A stretch of 64,000 nucleotides of DNA from the NCBI RefSeq assembly GCF_018070025.1, contig NZ_JAGPYQ010000001.1, forward strand, positions 6,262,001 through 6,326,000. Reading direction: 5' to 3'. The translations under genes were made by a program, and so were the position numbers. Positions 45,860-55,408 of the stretch are shown in pieces (the first letter of the stretch is position 1; every line of letters begins with the position of its first letter). The DNA is from Streptomyces liliiviolaceus (GTDB lineage Bacteria > Actinomycetota > Actinomycetes > Streptomycetales > Streptomycetaceae). The notes below the pieces were generated by a model. The model ran no database searches. It saw nothing but the letters and a program-made list of their open reading frames with translations, and had not been told where the DNA came from.

Positions 45860-47155
45860 CGGAGCGGCCTCCTCCCTGTGCGGGTGGGGCCGCCCGCCGA
45901 CACCGGGGTGCGGTCGCGGCAGGCAGCGGTGTAGGCGGCGAGCAGTGCCGCCTGCGAGTTCCGCCAGGAGAGCTGTCCGCCGATCCGCTCCTGGCCGGTC
46001 CTGCCCATCTCGGCCCGCTTCGCCGGGTCGTCCAGCAGCAGCGCGACGAGCTTCGCGAACTCGGCCTCGTCGTTGGCGGGCGCGTAGACGGCGGCGTCGC
46101 CGGCGGAGACGCGTGCCTCACGGAGGTCGAAGGAGACGATCGGCCGGCCCATGGCCATGTACTCCAGGACCTTGTTCATGGTCGACACGTCGTTGAGCGG
46201 GTTGCGCGGGTCGGGTGACAGGCACACGTCCGCGGTGGACAGGTAGCGCACCAGGTCGGCGTCCGGGATGCGACCGGTGAACTGCACCTGTTCGGAGAGC
46301 CCGAGCTTGCGGGACAGCTCCACCATGGCGTCGAAGGCGTCGCCGGAGCCGACGAACACCGCGTGCCAGTCGGTCCGGCCGAGGTCGTCGCGCAGCTTCG
46401 CGAGGGCCCGCAGGGCGTAGTCGACGCCGTCCTGGGGGCCCATGACGCCGAGGTAGCACAGCAGATGGGGCTTGCCGCGCTTGAGTTCCGGCTCGGGCGG
46501 TACCGGCCGGAACCGGTCGGTCTGGGGCGCGCTGCGCACCACGAAGACGTCCTCGGGCCGCTGCCCGCCCCGGCTGACCGCGACGTCGCGGTAGCTCTCG
46601 TTCGTGGCGAGCACGATGTCCGCGGCCCGGTACGTCATCCGTTCCAGCGCGCACACGCCGCGGTAGAGCAGGTCCTCGCCGCGGTCGAACCGGGAGAGGT
46701 ACAGCTCGGGCACCAGGTCGTGCTGGTCGAAGACGAACCGTGCGCCGCGCCGCTTCATCCACAGCGCGGGCAGGAACAGCAGGTCGGGCGGGTTGCAGGC
46801 GTGGACCACGTCGACCGGGCCGACCTTGCGGGCCAGCCGGAGCGTGTGCCACAGCGCCGCTCCGTACTCCCGCAGATAGCCGGCCGGTCCGCCGGTGGCG
46901 GCGCGCAACGGGTAGCGGTGGATCCGCACCCCGTCGATCACCGCCTCCGGCTCGGTGTCCCGTTTGGTTCCCCGCGGGCAGATGACGTGGACCTCCCAGC
47001 CCGCGTCGCGCAGTGTCGTGCACTCCTGCCAGACCCGCCGGTCGAAGGGCACCGACAGGTTCTCCACGAGAACCAGCGCGCGCCGGCCGGTCGTGTCGGT
47101 GCCGGGCCGGTCGGTGCCGGTCGTGTCGGTGCCGGTCGTGTCGTCGGACGATGTG

Positions 47156-47166
<11 letters not shown>
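45856..47166 (-). CDS. Glycosyltransferase family 4
   Basis: A GT-B glycosyltransferase of ~436 aa. Typical parts are ALVLVENLSVPFDRRVWQEC, GWEVHVICPRGT, VDVVHACNPPDLLFLPALWM, LLCYLGVMGPQDGVDYALRA and PRNPLNDVSTMNKVLEYMAM. These resemble WbuB-like transferases acting early in repeat-unit assembly. The start is uncertain: TTG 47166, which overlaps the end of the AlgD-like gene by 11 bp, is the first in-frame start that avoids a long overlap, and there is no good ribosome site. The N-terminal ~25 residues contain Thr-Gly-Thr-Asp repeats encoded by tandem copies of a 15-bp unit. Confidence 0.88.
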
Positions 47167-48472
<1,306 letters not shown>

Positions 48473-48554
48473 GATCCGTTTCTCCCCCCATGCAGGCCCT
48501 CCCGGCCCGCGGTCCGTGCGCCTACCGGCGTTCCTCGCCGCACTCCCCCGCGCA

Positions 48555-50033
48555 TCAGTACGCCCCGTGTCCGTAGAGCACCGCGCGTAGCGTCTTCCAC
48601 AAGATCACCGTGTCCAGGGCGAGCGACCAGTCCTCCACGTACCGCAGGTCGAGGCGGACCGCCTCCTCCCACGGCAGGTCACTGCGCCCGCTGATCTGCC
48701 ACAGACCGGTGAGTCCTGGTTTGACCAGCAACCGCCGCCGGATGTCCGGGCCGTACGCCGCGGACTCCTCCGGCAGCGGGGGTCTCGGGCCGACGAGCGA
48801 CATCGATCCGGTGAGTACGTTGAACAGCTGCGGCAGTTCGTCGATCGAGTAGCGGCGCAGTACCGCTCCCACCCGGGTCACCCGTGGATCCCGGCGGAGC
48901 TTGAACAGCAGACCTGCGCCTTCGTTGCGGTCGGCCAGCGCGGTACGGGCCCGGTCGGCCCCGGCGACCATCGTGCGGAACTTGTAGATGGTGAACTCCT
49001 GGCCGTCCTTGCCGACTCTTCGCTGGCGGTAGAACGCCCCGCCCCGGCTGTTCGTCATCACGAGCAGCCCGACGAGCACCATCAGCGGTGCGAACAGCAT
49101 CAGCAGGACCGCCGCGCCCAGCCGGTCGACGATGCCTTTGACCGCCCGGCGTCCGCCGGTGAAGGCCGGCATGCTGACCCGCAGCAGCGGGATCCCGAGG
49201 ACGGCGTCGACGTGCAGCCGCGGGCCGGCCACCTCCATCAGCACCGGGGCCACGACCATCTCGGCGTCGCTGCCTTCGAGGTTCCAGGCCAGCCGCTGCA
49301 GCCGGTCCGGTGACCAGTGCGGGTCCGGCGTGACGGCGACGACCCGGTAGCCGTCACGGCGTACGTGGTTGGCGACGTCGGCCAGCCGGCCGACGACCGG
49401 CACTCCGTCCAACTCGTCGCCGTCGGGCCCGAGTCCGTCGGTCGTGCAGACCCCGTCCACCCGCCAGCCGAGGTGCGGGAACTTGCGGGCGCGGGTGATC
49501 AGATCACGTACGGTCTCCGGGCTCCCGGCGGCCAGCACCGGTCTCAGGCACTGCCCTTCCTTGCGCTGTCTGTGCAGCCTGAGGCGCAGCAGATAGCGCG
49601 CGATCATGGTGACGATCGCGATCGCGGGTATCGCGACGAAGATCCAGAGTTTGATGTTGCGCGAGGTCAGGGCGATTCCCCCGAGCGCCAGGACGACGGC
49701 CGCGGTGAACAGCGAGCGTCCGAGCCGGCGGAATTCCTCGGCTCCCTGGCCGAGCACGGCCGGAGCCCACGACCGGCTCACCGCGAGCGCTCCGAGCACC
49801 AGCAGTTCGGTGCCGAAGGCGAGGATCACCCATTTCTCGTGCCAGTTGGCCGCGTCCCGGGCCCCGAAGAAGTTGCCGATCCCCGCCACCACGACAGCGG
49901 TCGCCACCGTGTCGGTGATGATCACGGTACGGCGGTAGCGCTGTTCCCAGTCGCTCGCGGGCCGGCTGATGGTCTCGTTCGCCAGTCGCCCGCGTGCCGA
50001 CGGAAAAGGGTTGACTAGATCCCCCCGCTGCAC
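48555..50033 (-). CDS. Undecaprenyl-phosphate sugar phosphotransferase (WcaJ/polyisoprenyl-phosphate type)
   Basis: The likely first gene of the exopolysaccharide operon, a ~492-aa membrane enzyme that links the first sugar phosphate to undecaprenyl phosphate. It has four or five N-terminal membrane segments, a CoA-binding-like middle domain (RPVLAAGSPETVRDLITRAR), another membrane segment and the conserved catalytic C-terminal domain: GGAFYRQRRVGKDGQEFTIY, KFRTMVAGAD, RRYSIDELPQLFNVLTGSMS, LVGPRPPLPEES and LRYVEDWSLALD. I chose GTG 50033, with GGGGGG 4-10 nt upstream, over the longer open frame reaching 50177, whose N terminus is Gly/Arg-rich low-complexity sequence. The 82-bp gap before the next gene holds nothing obvious. 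Confidence 0.9.
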   Translation of the reverse strand: MQRGDLVNPFPSARGRLANETISRPASDWEQRYRRTVIITDTVATAVVVAGIGNFFGARDAANWHEKWVILAFGTELLVLGALAVSRSWAPAVLGQGAEEFRRLGRSLFTAAVVLALGGIALTSRNIKLWIFVAIPAIAIVTMIARYLLRLRLHRQRKEGQCLRPVLAAGSPETVRDLITRARKFPHLGWRVDGVCTTDGLGPDGDELDGVPVVGRLADVANHVRRDGYRVVAVTPDPHWSPDRLQRLAWNLEGSDAEMVVAPVLMEVAGPRLHVDAVLGIPLLRVSMPAFTGGRRAVKGIVDRLGAAVLLMLFAPLMVLVGLLVMTNSRGGAFYRQRRVGKDGQEFTIYKFRTMVAGADRARTALADRNEGAGLLFKLRRDPRVTRVGAVLRRYSIDELPQLFNVLTGSMSLVGPRPPLPEESAAYGPDIRRRLLVKPGLTGLWQISGRSDLPWEEAVRLDLRYVEDWSLALDTVILWKTLRAVLYGHGAY

Positions 50034-50636
50034 AGAACCCCCCAGGTCCGCAGTGGTTCGACGTGTTCGTACGACACCGCCCCTCCCCCCGGGAGGCCCC
50101 CGCCTCCCGCACCGGTCTCCCCCCGGGAGGCCCCGCCCCCCGTGTCCGCGCCGTTCTTCCCCTCGGGAGGCCCCCACCTCCCGCGCATGACGAATCCGTT
50201 GTGCGGGCGTTACTTGGTCAACGCACCCCGGCTACGGCGGACTCGAAGGTCGCGCCGGACTCTCAAGGTGCGCGGAGTCCCGTCGGAACCCCGGGTGCTC
50301 CCCGCACTCGAAGGTCCTCCCGGGCTCCGGGAATGGATCACTGCCGCGTCGGGCGTCTGGGACGCGACCACTACCTGTTTATGGCGCCAAACCTTTTGAT
50401 CATTATTTGTCGCCATGTGTCCGAACAGCTGAAGCACGGTCAATCTAGACCATGAAGACCAGTATGTAGAGGGGATGTGTGCAACTTGCGCTCATCTTTT
50501 GAGTCTTGAGAGTGCCTTGACGAAAAACGCGTGCCGTGTGACCTGTGAACCGCTCCGGGGTCGGTGGAAGCTATGCGCGTTGACTCCAGCCGCCGACCGG
50601 GGCCTGTGGTGGGCGTGATGGCAGCTCACGCGCTAG
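50034..50636 (-). promoter_or_regulatory. Long leader and promoter region of the exopolysaccharide operon
   Basis: This ~600-bp region has no convincing gene. The part nearest the operon is extremely GC-rich and holds three repeated hairpins (separate entry). From about 50385 to 50560 the sequence is clearly AT-richer than the rest of the window, with stretches such as TTTTGATCATTATTTG, as expected for a promoter. I did not find an unambiguous -35/-10 pair. If transcription starts there, the leader would be roughly 350-500 nt. Confidence 0.55.
50091..50182 (-). promoter_or_regulatory. Three repeated GC-rich hairpins in the exopolysaccharide leader
   Basis: GGGAGGC-CCCC-GCCTCCC at 50091-50108 is a perfect 7-bp hairpin. 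Near copies occur at 50125-50141 (with changes in one arm) and 50165-50182 (one mismatch), about 34-40 bp apart. In the transcript these read as G-rich tracts that could form three stem-loops or G-quadruplexes close upstream of the first gene's ribosome site (spanning about 50040). Confidence 0.55.
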
Positions 50637-50708
50637 TGGGACGGGGTGCGCCCGGTCGAACCGTGAAAGCGCTGGTAGTCGAACCGGGCGATCCACTTCG
50701 CGGCATCG
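50637..50708 (-). pseudogene. Fragment resembling the C terminus of an integrase-core transposase
   Basis: Read on the minus strand, this encodes AAKWIARFDYQRFHGSTGRT followed by PSH. The pattern W-x-x-x-F-x-x-x-R-x-H-x-x-x-G-x-T-P is that of the end of IS3/IS481-type transposases. A stop (TAG) follows at once and no other transposase motif is present. It may be the remains of an insertion sequence between the exopolysaccharide and ABC transporter loci. The match is short, so confidence is low. Confidence 0.35.
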
Positions 50709-50746
50709 GGACCGGCGCCGGGGAGGCCGCGCGAGGGCCGACAGAG

Positions 50747-50780
50747 CTTGATCGACTCCCTTGGACGGGAGCCGATCAAG
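50747..50780. terminator. Hairpin downstream of the ABC transporter gene
   Basis: A 14-bp stem with one mismatch (CTTGATCGACTCCC with GGGAGCCGATCAAG) surrounds a TTGGAC loop. It lies ~147 bp beyond the stop of the minus-strand ABC transporter gene and probably ends its transcript; it could instead be an old insertion-sequence end. Confidence 0.5.
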
Positions 50781-50926
50781 GCTTCGGGAGCACCCGCTCC
50801 GGGGCGTCGCCGACGGTACCTATCGAGTCGCCGGCGCCGTTCCGACGGAGACATTCGCCGAACATGAAAGGCCTGTAATGACCGTCCGCGTCCGAATGAC
50901 GAACCCGCCGGACCTTCACGCGCCGG

Positions 50927-52876
50927 CTACGCGACCGCTCCAGGCGCGACCGTCCCTCCCGCAACAGCGATCCCGGCCACTTCCGCCCCGTCCGCCACGC
51001 CTCGGCCGTCGCGGACCGGTTTGTCGAACTGGGTGCGGTACAGCTGCGCGTACCGGCCGCCCGCGGTCAACAGCTCGTCGTGCGTGCCGCGTTCGACGAT
51101 GTGGCCCGCCTCGACCACCAGGATCAGATCGGCGGCCCGCACCGTCGACAGCCGGTGGGCGATGACGACCGCGGTGCGTCCCTCCAGGGCTTCGGCGAGG
51201 GCCGCCTGGACGGCGGCCTCCGAGGTGTTGTCCAGGTGGGCGGTGGCCTCGTCGAGGACGACCACGCGCTGGCGGGCGAGTAGCAGCCGGGCGATGGTCA
51301 TGCGCTGGCGTTCGCCGCCGGAGAGCCGGTAGCCGCGCTCGCCGACCACCGTGTCGAGGCCGTCGGGCAGGGAGCGCACGAGGTCTTCGAGGCGGGCCCG
51401 GCGCAGCACCTCCCACAGGTCGTCCTCGGCGGCGTCCGGCCGGGCGAGGAGGAGGTTGGCGCGGACCGACTCGTGGAAGAGGTGGCCGTCCTGGGTGACC
51501 ATGCCGAGGGTCGCCCGCATCGACTCGGCGCTCAGGTCGCGGACATCGACGCCGCCGATGCGTACGGAGCCCCCGTCGGCGTCGTACAGCCGGGGCAGCA
51601 GTGCGGCGACGGTGGACTTGCCCGCGCCGGACGAGCCGACGAGGGCGACGGTCTGGCCGGGTTCCGCGCGGAAGGAGATGCCGTGCAGGACCTCGGCGCC
51701 GCCCCGGGTGTCGAGCGCGGCGACCTCCTCCAGGGAGGCGAGGGAGACCTTGTCGGCGGACGGGTAGGCGAAGCGGACGTCGGTGAACTCGACGGAGGCC
51801 GGTCCCTCGGGCACCGCGCGGGCGTCCGGTTTCTCCTCGATGAGCGGCTTCAGGTCGAGCACCTCGAAGACGCGCTCGAAGCTGACCAGCGCGCTCATGA
51901 CCTCGACGCGCGCCCCGGCGAGCGAGGTGAGGGGCGCGTACAGGCGGGTCAGCAGGAGGGCCAGCGAGACGACGGCGCCCGGCTCCAGGCTGCCGCGCAG
52001 GGCGTACCAGCCGCCGAGGCCGTAGACCAGCGCAAGGGCCAGGGCGGAGACGAGGGTGAGGGCCGTGATGAACGCGGTCTGCGCCATCGCCGTGCGCACG
52101 CCGATGTCCCGTACGCGGCGGGCGCGGGCGGCGAACTCCGCGGACTCCTCGGCGGGGCGGCCGAAGAGTTTGACCAGGGTGGCGCCGGGCGCGGAGAAGC
52201 GTTCGGTCATCCGCGTGCCCATCGCGGCGTTGAGGTCGGCGGCCTCGCGCTGGAGTCTCGCCATGCGCCTGCCCACCCGGCGGGCCGGGATCACGAACAC
52301 CGGGAGCAGGACGAGCGCCAGCAGGGTGATCTGCCAGGACAGGGTGAGCATCACGGCGAGCGTGAGCAGCAGGGTCACGACGTTGCCGACCACTCCGGAG
52401 AGGGTGTTGCTGAAGGCACGCTGGGCTCCGATCACGTCGTTGTTGAGACGACTGACGAGCGCGCCCGTACGAGTGCGTGTGAAGAACGCGACCGGCATGC
52501 GCTGCACATGATCGAACACGGCTGTCCGCAGATCGACGATGAGCCCCTCGCCCAGCGTCGCGGAGAACCAGCGGCTCACCAGGCCGAGCGCCGCCTCGGC
52601 GAGCGCGATCACCGCGATGAGCAGGGCGAGCCGGACGACCGTCCCCTCGTCGCCGCCGGCCACGATCGCGTCCACCACACGTCCGGCGAGGACCGGCGTC
52701 GCCACGGCGAGCAGGGCCGTCGCCACGCTCAGCACCACGAACTGTCCGATCCGGCGCCGGTGCGGACGGGCGAATCCGGCGATACGTCGGAGGGTGGCGC
52801 GGGCGAAGGGCCGGCGCTCCCGCTGGGCGTTCATGACGCTGTACAACTGCGTCCAGGCTGTCGTCTCCATACTCAT
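50927..52876 (-). CDS. ABC exporter, fused permease and ATP-binding protein
   Basis: A 649-aa half-transporter that should work as a dimer. Residues ~35-310 are the six-helix membrane domain (FVVLSVATALLAVATPVLAG, LLLTLAVMLTLSWQITLLAL). The nucleotide-binding domain follows, with Walker A VGSSGAGKS, Q-loop VTQDGHLF, signature YRLSGGERQRM, Walker B VVVLDEAT and the H-loop HRLS. All are intact. Its promoter is a SoxR/MerR-type element with a 19-bp spacer. The -10 box ends 7 nt before the ATG, so the mRNA is likely leaderless. In S. coelicolor, as I recall, SoxR controls ABC transporter genes and responds to redox-active antibiotics. Export of a toxic or redox-active compound is the likely role. 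Confidence 0.93.
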   Translation of the reverse strand: MSMETTAWTQLYSVMNAQRERRPFARATLRRIAGFARPHRRRIGQFVVLSVATALLAVATPVLAGRVVDAIVAGGDEGTVVRLALLIAVIALAEAALGLVSRWFSATLGEGLIVDLRTAVFDHVQRMPVAFFTRTRTGALVSRLNNDVIGAQRAFSNTLSGVVGNVVTLLLTLAVMLTLSWQITLLALVLLPVFVIPARRVGRRMARLQREAADLNAAMGTRMTERFSAPGATLVKLFGRPAEESAEFAARARRVRDIGVRTAMAQTAFITALTLVSALALALVYGLGGWYALRGSLEPGAVVSLALLLTRLYAPLTSLAGARVEVMSALVSFERVFEVLDLKPLIEEKPDARAVPEGPASVEFTDVRFAYPSADKVSLASLEEVAALDTRGGAEVLHGISFRAEPGQTVALVGSSGAGKSTVAALLPRLYDADGGSVRIGGVDVRDLSAESMRATLGMVTQDGHLFHESVRANLLLARPDAAEDDLWEVLRRARLEDLVRSLPDGLDTVVGERGYRLSGGERQRMTIARLLLARQRVVVLDEATAHLDNTSEAAVQAALAEALEGRTAVVIAHRLSTVRAADLILVVEAGHIVERGTHDELLTAGGRYAQLYRTQFDKPVRDGRGVADGAEVAGIAVAGGTVAPGAVA

Positions 52877-52883
52877 GGGACCG

Positions 52884-52914
52884 ACCGTAGAACCTCAAGT
52901 TTTATTGAGGTCAA
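52884..52914 (-). promoter_or_regulatory. SoxR/MerR-type promoter of the ABC exporter
   Basis: On the minus strand a TTGACC -35 box (+ strand 52909-52914) and a TACGGT -10 box (52884-52889) are 19 bp apart. The dyad CCTCAA-GTTTTA-TTGAGG (52893-52910) fills the spacer; it differs from the classical SoxR box CCTCAAGTTAACTTGAGG mainly in the centre. The overlong spacer is the hallmark of MerR-family activation. It may also affect the divergent gene at 52925. Confidence 0.75.
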
Positions 52915-52924
52915 GGGAATGACG

Positions 52925-54028
52925 ATGACACTCACCGAAACGAATTACCTTCCCGGCATCCCGGCTCCCGCCGAGGCGGGCGACGCGAGGCCGTGCGCAG
53001 CGTGTCAGCCCTCGTCCCCGTGTCCGCAACCCCCCGTTGGTGCGGCACGGAAAACCTCTTGCGATGTGACGGTCGAACGGCTCCCCCACAGCCTCCCCAG
53101 ACGCCTTCCGGTCCGGCAGATCCTCTGCCTGCTCCCGCTCGCCCTCGTGGCCGTGGTCGCGGTGCAGCACCGGTCCGTGCTCGCGGAGGGCTTTGGGTAT
53201 CTCGCCTCGGCGAAGTGGCCCTGGCTGCTGGCCGCCGCCGCCGCGACCTGTATGACGTGGGTGGCGGCCTCCGTCACCCGGCAGGGCGCCCTCGTCCAGA
53301 AGCTGCCCAAACGGCGGCTGCTGGCGACGCAGTTCGCGGCGGGCGCGGCCAACCACCTCCTGCCGACGGGCCTCGGCGCGAGCGCCGTCAATCTGCGGTT
53401 CATGACGGTGTGCGGGGTTCCGCTGGCCCGCTCGTCATCGGCGCTCGCGCTGTATCTGCTGGCGGAGTCCGTCGCCCGGGTCGGGCTGCTGCTGGGCCTG
53501 CTGATCGCCTTCCCGGACGCGCTGCGGGTGGGCGGGCTCCTCCCGGACGGCGCGGTGGGCCCGCTGCTGCTCACCGTCGGCGCGGTGGTGCTGGTCGCGG
53601 TGACGGTTCTGTTGCTCGTACGGCGGGTGCGGACCGCCGTGTTCTCCTTCCTGCGGACCGCGCTGGGCGAGGCGCGGTCGGTGCACACGCGGCCCGTTCG
53701 CGCGCTGGCGCTGTGGGGCGGCTCGTTCTCGTTCCCCGTCTTCCAGGCGGCGGGGCTGGCCGCGGTCGGCCAGGCGCTGGGGCTGCCGGTGCCTCCGCTG
53801 CACATCGCGGTCGCCTATCTGGCGGCCACGGTCGCCGTCGCGCTGGTGCCGACGCCGGGCGGGATCGGCTCGGTGGAGGCCGCGCTGATCGTGGCGCTGG
53901 TCGCGGCGGGCGGGCCTGCCGCCCTGGCGACGGCGGTGGTGCTCGCCTACCGCATCATTACGGTGTGGCTGCCGCTGCTGCCGGGGGCGCTCACGCTGGG
54001 CGCGCTGGTGCGGCTGAAGATGATCTGA
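52925..54028 (+). CDS. Lysylphosphatidylglycerol synthase-like (UPF0104) membrane protein
   Basis: A 367-aa integral membrane protein with about eight hydrophobic segments and the UPF0104/LPG-synthase membrane domain: QFAAGAANHLLPTGLGASAV, LALYLLAESVARVGLLLGLL and ALVPTPGGIGSVEAALIVAL, the last being the most conserved block. The cytoplasmic aminoacyl-transfer domain of MprF is absent, so it is probably a lipid flippase or of unknown function. The N-terminal ~60 residues are soluble and Cys-rich (CAACQPSSPC). I chose ATG 52925, which has AAGGG 7 nt upstream; ATG 52919 is also in frame. It is divergent from the ABC exporter and shares the MerR-type operator region. Confidence 0.87.
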   Translation: MTLTETNYLPGIPAPAEAGDARPCAACQPSSPCPQPPVGAARKTSCDVTVERLPHSLPRRLPVRQILCLLPLALVAVVAVQHRSVLAEGFGYLASAKWPWLLAAAAATCMTWVAASVTRQGALVQKLPKRRLLATQFAAGAANHLLPTGLGASAVNLRFMTVCGVPLARSSSALALYLLAESVARVGLLLGLLIAFPDALRVGGLLPDGAVGPLLLTVGAVVLVAVTVLLLVRRVRTAVFSFLRTALGEARSVHTRPVRALALWGGSFSFPVFQAAGLAAVGQALGLPVPPLHIAVAYLAATVAVALVPTPGGIGSVEAALIVALVAAGGPAALATAVVLAYRIITVWLPLLPGALTLGALVRLKMI

Positions 54029-54140
54029 CGCCGCGCGTCCGTGCGGCTTGCCGGAGTGTGGCGGGTGCGGTTGCGCTGTGGCGCTTGCGGGAGTGTCGCG
54101 GCTGCGGGGAGTGGTGGCTGGCCGCGCAGTTCCCCGCGCC

Positions 54141-54215
54141 CCTGAAGGCGGGGCTGCGCCCCTGCCTTCCCGCCGTTCCCCGTGGACCTGAAAGCGGGGC
54201 TGCGCCCCTGCCTTC
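54141..54215. repeat. Two copies of a 29-bp hairpin repeat
   Basis: A 29-bp unit at 54141-54169 recurs with one mismatch at 54187-54215. Each unit folds as a bulged hairpin (GAAGGC-GGGGC / GCCCC-T-GCCTTC). It is preceded by CGCAGTTCCCCGCGCCCC, sequence very common between Streptomyces genes. A related stretch (CAGCCCCGCGCCCCTGAAA) occurs at the gnd terminator. It probably ends the transcript of the membrane-protein gene. Confidence 0.7.
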
Positions 54216-54290
54216 AGTGCCGCGGGAACCCGGACCGGTGGGTGACCCGGGAGTAGCCTGCTGGCGTCGCCTCACGAGGGGGTCCGTGCG

Positions 54291-55055
54291 ATGCCGGTCA
54301 GGATCGAGCGCCAGGGGTACGTCACCACGGTCGTCCTCAGCAGACCCGAGGCCCGCAACGCGGTCGACGGGCCCACCGCGGCCGAACTCGCGGGCGCCTT
54401 CCGGGCGTTCGAGGCCGACGAGTCCGCCCGGGCGGCCGTGCTGTGGGGTGAGGGCGGGACCTTCTGCGCCGGGGCCGATCTGAAAGCGCTCGGCACCGAG
54501 CGCGCCAACCGCGTCGCCGAGGACGGGGACGGGCCGATGGGGCCGACCCGGATGCGGCTGTCGAAGCCGGTGATCGCCGCGGTCGCGGGCCACGCCGTGG
54601 CGGGCGGTCTCGAACTGGCCCTCTGGTGCGATCTGCGAATCGCCGAGGAGGACGCGGTCTTCGGGGTCTTCTGCCGCCGCTGGGGCGTGCCGCTCATCGA
54701 CGGCGGAACGGTACGGCTCCCCCGGATCGTCGGCACCGGCCGCGCGATGGACATGATCCTGACCGGCCGTCCGGTGCCCGCCTCCGAGGCGTACGGGATG
54801 GGTCTCGCGAACCGGGTGGTCCCGACGGGCCGGGCGCGCGCGGAGGCCGAGGAACTGGCCGCCACGATCGCCGGGTTCCCGCAGGCGTGTCTGCGCCGCG
54901 ACCGGAGTTCGGTCCTCGACCAGGAGGGCCTGACCGAGCGCGCCGCGCTGGGCGTCGAACTGCGGCACGGGAGGGGCGTACTGGCGGAAAGCATGGAGGG
55001 GGCGGCGCGGTTCTCGGCGGGAGCCGGGCGCCATGGATCGTTCAGTGACTCCTGA
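54291..55055 (+). CDS. Crotonase / enoyl-CoA hydratase-family protein
   Basis: A 254-aa member of the crotonase superfamily. The N-terminal VTTVVLSRPEARNAVDG, the oxyanion-hole region EGGTFCAGADLKALGTE and AVAGHAVAGGLELALWCDLR, and the VFGVFCRRWGVPLIDGGTVR block are in the right order. The second block usually holds Glu at the first catalytic site, and here VFCRRWGVPL lacks the standard catalytic pair of true hydratases, so another CoA-linked reaction is possible. It starts at ATG 54291 with a GAGGGGG site. It is a single-gene unit. Confidence 0.9.
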   Translation: MPVRIERQGYVTTVVLSRPEARNAVDGPTAAELAGAFRAFEADESARAAVLWGEGGTFCAGADLKALGTERANRVAEDGDGPMGPTRMRLSKPVIAAVAGHAVAGGLELALWCDLRIAEEDAVFGVFCRRWGVPLIDGGTVRLPRIVGTGRAMDMILTGRPVPASEAYGMGLANRVVPTGRARAEAEELAATIAGFPQACLRRDRSSVLDQEGLTERAALGVELRHGRGVLAESMEGAARFSAGAGRHGSFSDS

Positions 55056-55408
55056 GGCGCCTGTGTCGATGTATCCAGGCCAACTTGGCACCTGGCCCGC
55101 AAAGGCCTCGCCGGCGGCCCGCAGGGGCGGACAACGAGGCGGACCCGGCTCCCGTACCGGCCGGACGGGGCGTCGACAGGTGCGCAGATGTACCGAGTTG
55201 GCGGCGTTGTCCGTGGGAGTTGGCCTGACCTGTGCGGCTGCGCGGCGAAGCACCCGTGCCCATGTAGCAAGATGAGCCAGTCCCGCCGGTCGACGCCATG
55301 TCCCGACCGACGGGCCGGCACTTCCCGGAATCGAGCAGCAGGTGGCTACCAGGTGACGACACACATAACGGGCGTACGCCCTCTCCCCCGCACGACGGGA
55401 GGCAGCCG
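55056..55408. other. Intergenic region before the MscS gene
   Basis: These 353 bp lie between the crotonase gene and the mechanosensitive channel. A bulged inverted repeat (CCAGGCCAA / TTGGCACCTGG, 55075-55095) just after the crotonase stop may be a terminator. The rest holds no frame with coherent codon bias; the MscS open frame extends into it (to 55298), but a good ribosome site at 55397-55402 marks the true start. GGGAGG precedes the GTG. Confidence 0.55.

Noticed and set aside
50564..50878. Plus-strand 104-codon frame beside the transposase-like fragment
   Set aside because: No ribosome site or motif; it lies opposite the better-supported minus-strand remnant and hairpin.
51473..52918. 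Upstream extension of the LPG-synthase-like frame
   Set aside because: It runs opposite the intact ABC exporter gene and reads as low-complexity sequence. ATG 52925 with its ribosome site is the better start.
54122..54215. CRISPR-like repeat
   Set aside because: Only two units of 29 bp, self-complementary and separated by 17 bp, with no cas gene; it fits a terminator-type repeat.
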